Assembly (NCBI RefSeq): GCF_013184985.2
Contig: NZ_CP063418.1
Span: forward strand, 1,550,001-1,614,000
DNA: 64,000 nt
From: Actinomyces faecalis
GTDB lineage: Bacteria > Actinomycetota > Actinomycetes > Actinomycetales > Actinomycetaceae
Direction of reading: 5' to 3'
This document shows positions 62,626 through 64,000 of the stretch, in pieces (within the stretch, counting starts at the first letter, position 1; each line of letters begins with the position of its first letter). The notes beneath the pieces are model-generated. The model was given only the letters and a program-made list of their open reading frames with translations, was not told the origin of the DNA and ran no database searches. The translations under genes and the position numbers were made by a program.

Positions 62626-62924
62626 CAGTCAGTCACCCCGATCGGGATGAGCTCGGCCCAGTGCGGCGAGCCCTGTCTCCTCCAGCGCAGGCCGTCACAC
62701 GGCCTGCAGCGCGGGCAGAAGACCTCATAGGTGTGCCCGTAGCCGCTGCGGTGGCCCATACGCCGCCACCCCTCAGCCTCCAGGACCTGCCACCAGGCCT
62801 CCAGGTCCTCCCACCGGCGAACCGGGTCCACCCGCACCTCAACGCTGCTCGACGCGTCACAGGCCGCGCTACTGCAGTAGGCCGTGACAGTCGCGAGGGC
62901 CTCAACCAGGGCCATCTCCATCAC
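62625..62924 (-). CDS. Hypothetical phage protein with a CPRC motif
   Basis: 99 aa. Short protein with [16 protein letters not shown] near the end that may form a zinc knuckle, and an acidic-aromatic middle ([18 protein letters not shown]). No family recognised. The stop overlaps the ssb ATG by one base (TGATG), so it is co-translated. Confidence 0.5.
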   Translation of the reverse strand: MMEMALVEALATVTAYCSSAACDASSSVEVRVDPVRRWEDLEAWWQVLEAEGWRRMGHRSGYGHTYEVFCPRCRPCDGLRWRRQGSPHWAELIPIGVTD

Positions 62925-63313
62925 GGCTGTCCCTCCGTCCCACCGATGACAGCGACAGGCACGCGCAGCGCGAGCAACTGGTTGATCAGTGCTGCCCCAA
63001 ACAAAGGCTCGACATCCTTCATGGCTCCCGGGTGAGCCAGGACCTCCTGAAGCCGCCGGACGACGTCAACGGGCACCGCCACCACCTGCTCCCACTGGTC
63101 GATGCAGTCAGCGCCAGGTGCCATGTACAGCCCCATCGAGGGCACGTAGTAGCCGCCGTCGAGCTCGTCGCGGACCGCCAGCCTGTCGTGCACACAGGTC
63201 AGGGTGTTAGTCCACGCCCCGCAACGGATCACAATCATCTGCGCACCAGGCCACTGCTCGCGCGCAGTGGCCTCAGCGGGCATCTGCCCACACACATGCT
63301 CAGCCACAGTCAT
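62921..63313 (-). CDS. Hypothetical phage protein
   Basis: 130 aa, alpha/beta. No domain recognised. Contains DCIDQWEQVVAVPVDVVRRL and LINQLLALRVPVAVIGGTEG. Linked to its neighbour by a four-base overlap, part of the early operon. Confidence 0.5.
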   Translation of the reverse strand: MTVAEHVCGQMPAEATAREQWPGAQMIVIRCGAWTNTLTCVHDRLAVRDELDGGYYVPSMGLYMAPGADCIDQWEQVVAVPVDVVRRLQEVLAHPGAMKDVEPLFGAALINQLLALRVPVAVIGGTEGQP

Positions 63314-63328
63314 CTCCTTCGGTCATGG

Positions 63329-63649
63329 TTAGTCATTGCACCCGCAGGTCCCGTCCAGCGGGTCATAGCGCTTACCGCACGACTCGCAGATAGCCAGTGC
63401 CTCGGGCCGGTAGTCGAAGCGCCTGCGGGTCCGCCGCCGCGGCACCGGTGCCGGGGGTGGGGCTGGTTCCTGGGAACGTCCCTGCCCAGCCGGGTCAGGG
63501 TCCTGGCTGGCGGCGCACTGGACGCACTCACCCTCGGCCCCATAGACCACGGACCTTCTGGGCCAGCCGTCGATACGCTCAGTGGGCCGCATGAGCGCCC
63601 CGCAGGTACGGCAGCGCACCGGCCCGGCCCCGAACTTGATGGGCTTCAC
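63329..63649 (-). CDS. Zinc-ribbon phage protein
   Basis: 106 aa from GTG (GTGA overlap with the RusA-like gene). Two cysteine pairs at the N-terminus (VRCRTCGALMRPTERI and ECVQCAASQD) and two at the C-terminus (ICESCGKRYDPLDGTCGC) suggest two zinc ribbons around a Pro/Arg-rich linker. Function unknown. Confidence 0.6.
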   Translation of the reverse strand: MKPIKFGAGPVRCRTCGALMRPTERIDGWPRRSVVYGAEGECVQCAASQDPDPAGQGRSQEPAPPPAPVPRRRTRRRFDYRPEALAICESCGKRYDPLDGTCGCND

Positions 63650-64000
63650 CGTCCATCACCACCGACCGGGTAGAGAGCGAGCTCGAAGCTGATCGTGGGC
63701 TGGCCCATCCACCGCCTGGAGCGCTCTGGCGACAGACGCCAGTCCGGGCCGGCCAGGTGGAAGGCGTCATCGTCAGGCAGCACCCCGGCGTCGACCAGAC
63801 CGTCCACGATCGCCTTGATCGTGGGGGTGAAGTTGTGCAGGTCCCGGCGACGCCGGTCAGGCAGGGCCACCGTCACCACCAGGCGGGCGCGCTCCATCCT
63901 GGGTGCTCGCTGGAGCCTGGCCACAGCGCACGCCTGCTCACGCAGCTCACGCACCCGCCTCCACCGCCTCCGGTCCCGGGAGCAGCGACGGTCGTTCTCT
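63646..64000 (-). CDS. RusA-like Holliday junction resolvase (5' end outside window)
   Basis: The C-terminal part shows RARLVVTVALPDRRRRDLHN, then FTPTIKAIVDGLVDAGVLPD, DDDAFHL and a beta-strand end, the RusA layout with the essential Asp residues (RRDLHN, DGLVDAG, PDDDAF). The frame is open to the window edge and reads ENDRRCSRDRRRWRRRVREL there, matching the SANDR...W N-terminal segment of RusA proteins, so the gene begins beyond 64000. It would resolve branched replication intermediates of the phage. Confidence 0.75.
   Translation of the reverse strand, partial: ENDRRCSRDRRRWRRVRELREQACAVARLQRAPRMERARLVVTVALPDRRRRDLHNFTPTIKAIVDGLVDAGVLPDDDAFHLAGPDWRLSPERSRRWMGQPTISFELALYPVGGDGR

Larger units (their letters stand above)
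33412..64000. mobile_element. Prophage (siphovirus-type), left end to window edge; right end outside
   Basis: Starts at a duplicated tRNA-Asn 3' end followed by a tyrosine integrase and continues as an uninterrupted phage gene set: accessory genes, then leftward-reading tail fibre, lysis, tail, head, packaging and replication genes. The HK97-type capsid, long tape measure and tail-chaperone frameshift mark a long-tailed siphovirus. No gene of the structural or lysis sets I would expect is broken, and the only frameshifted gene is a small HTH in the accessory zone. More than 30.5 kb are inside the window. The 5' end of a RusA-like gene is cut by the window edge, so early genes, attR and the intact tRNA lie to the right. 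Confidence 0.93.

Overview
The window comes from a high-GC Gram-positive chromosome, most likely Actinomycetaceae (Actinomyces or a close relative). The evidence is gene content and order: a DUF4191 membrane protein next to glnA, glnE beside a second glutamine synthetase, a DUF3052 protein beside homodimeric-type aceE, a PucR-type regulator heading fabD-acpP-fabF followed by a DUF3145 protein, and dgt next to dnaG. Many starts lie 6-7 nt behind a TANNNT box, which points to common leaderless transcription. The species cannot be fixed from the sequence alone.

Positions 1-33405 are chromosomal backbone. Nitrogen assimilation comes first: glnA with an intact adenylylation tyrosine, an amino-acid ABC transporter (lipoprotein, permease, ATPase), and a glnA2-glnE pair read leftwards. 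Next come panB, map, a proline-rich membrane protein, RNase P RNA (rnpB) back to back with yaaA, a CT398-like coiled-coil protein that has lost its zinc ribbon, a Nif3-like protein, and three tRNAs. One tRNA is a 91-nt tRNA-Ile-like gene carrying two consecutive anticodon arms. Central metabolism follows (aceE, aspA), then a fatty-acid synthesis operon without fabH, peptide deformylase, a degenerate GH13-like protein, dgt and dnaG.

Positions 33412-64000 are the left and central part of a prophage (siphovirus-type, HK97-like head) integrated in the 3' end of a tRNA-Asn gene. The duplicated tRNA end lies at 33412-33446 and is followed by a tyrosine integrase. The intact tRNA and attR must lie beyond 64000. 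Between the integrase and 37.9 kb is an accessory and lysogeny zone: a DUF6941-DUF4258-DUF2283 operon, a 36-aa membrane peptide with its own hairpins, a frameshifted HTH gene, a membrane protein coupled to an ImmA/IrrE protease, and a leaderless toxin-antitoxin-like pair. From 37951 to the window end nearly all genes read leftwards. In transcription order they are: RusA-like resolvase, zinc-binding proteins, SSB, a replication-type HNH protein with internal repeats, HNH nuclease, terminase, portal, MuF head protein, scaffold, capsid, connectors, tail proteins with a programmed -1 frameshift, tape measure, tail tip proteins, endolysin, holin-like proteins and a collagen-repeat tail fibre.

The most striking item is the MuF head protein at 54413-55741. 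It carries a C-terminal PD-(D/E)XK-like nuclease domain of lower GC than its surroundings. Behind it sits a short locus with a repeated element (shared peptide CYFKA..GGNP and a hairpin) flanking the remnant tail of a second, related nuclease domain. This looks like a MuF polymorphic toxin whose C-terminal module has been exchanged, with no recognisable immunity gene nearby.
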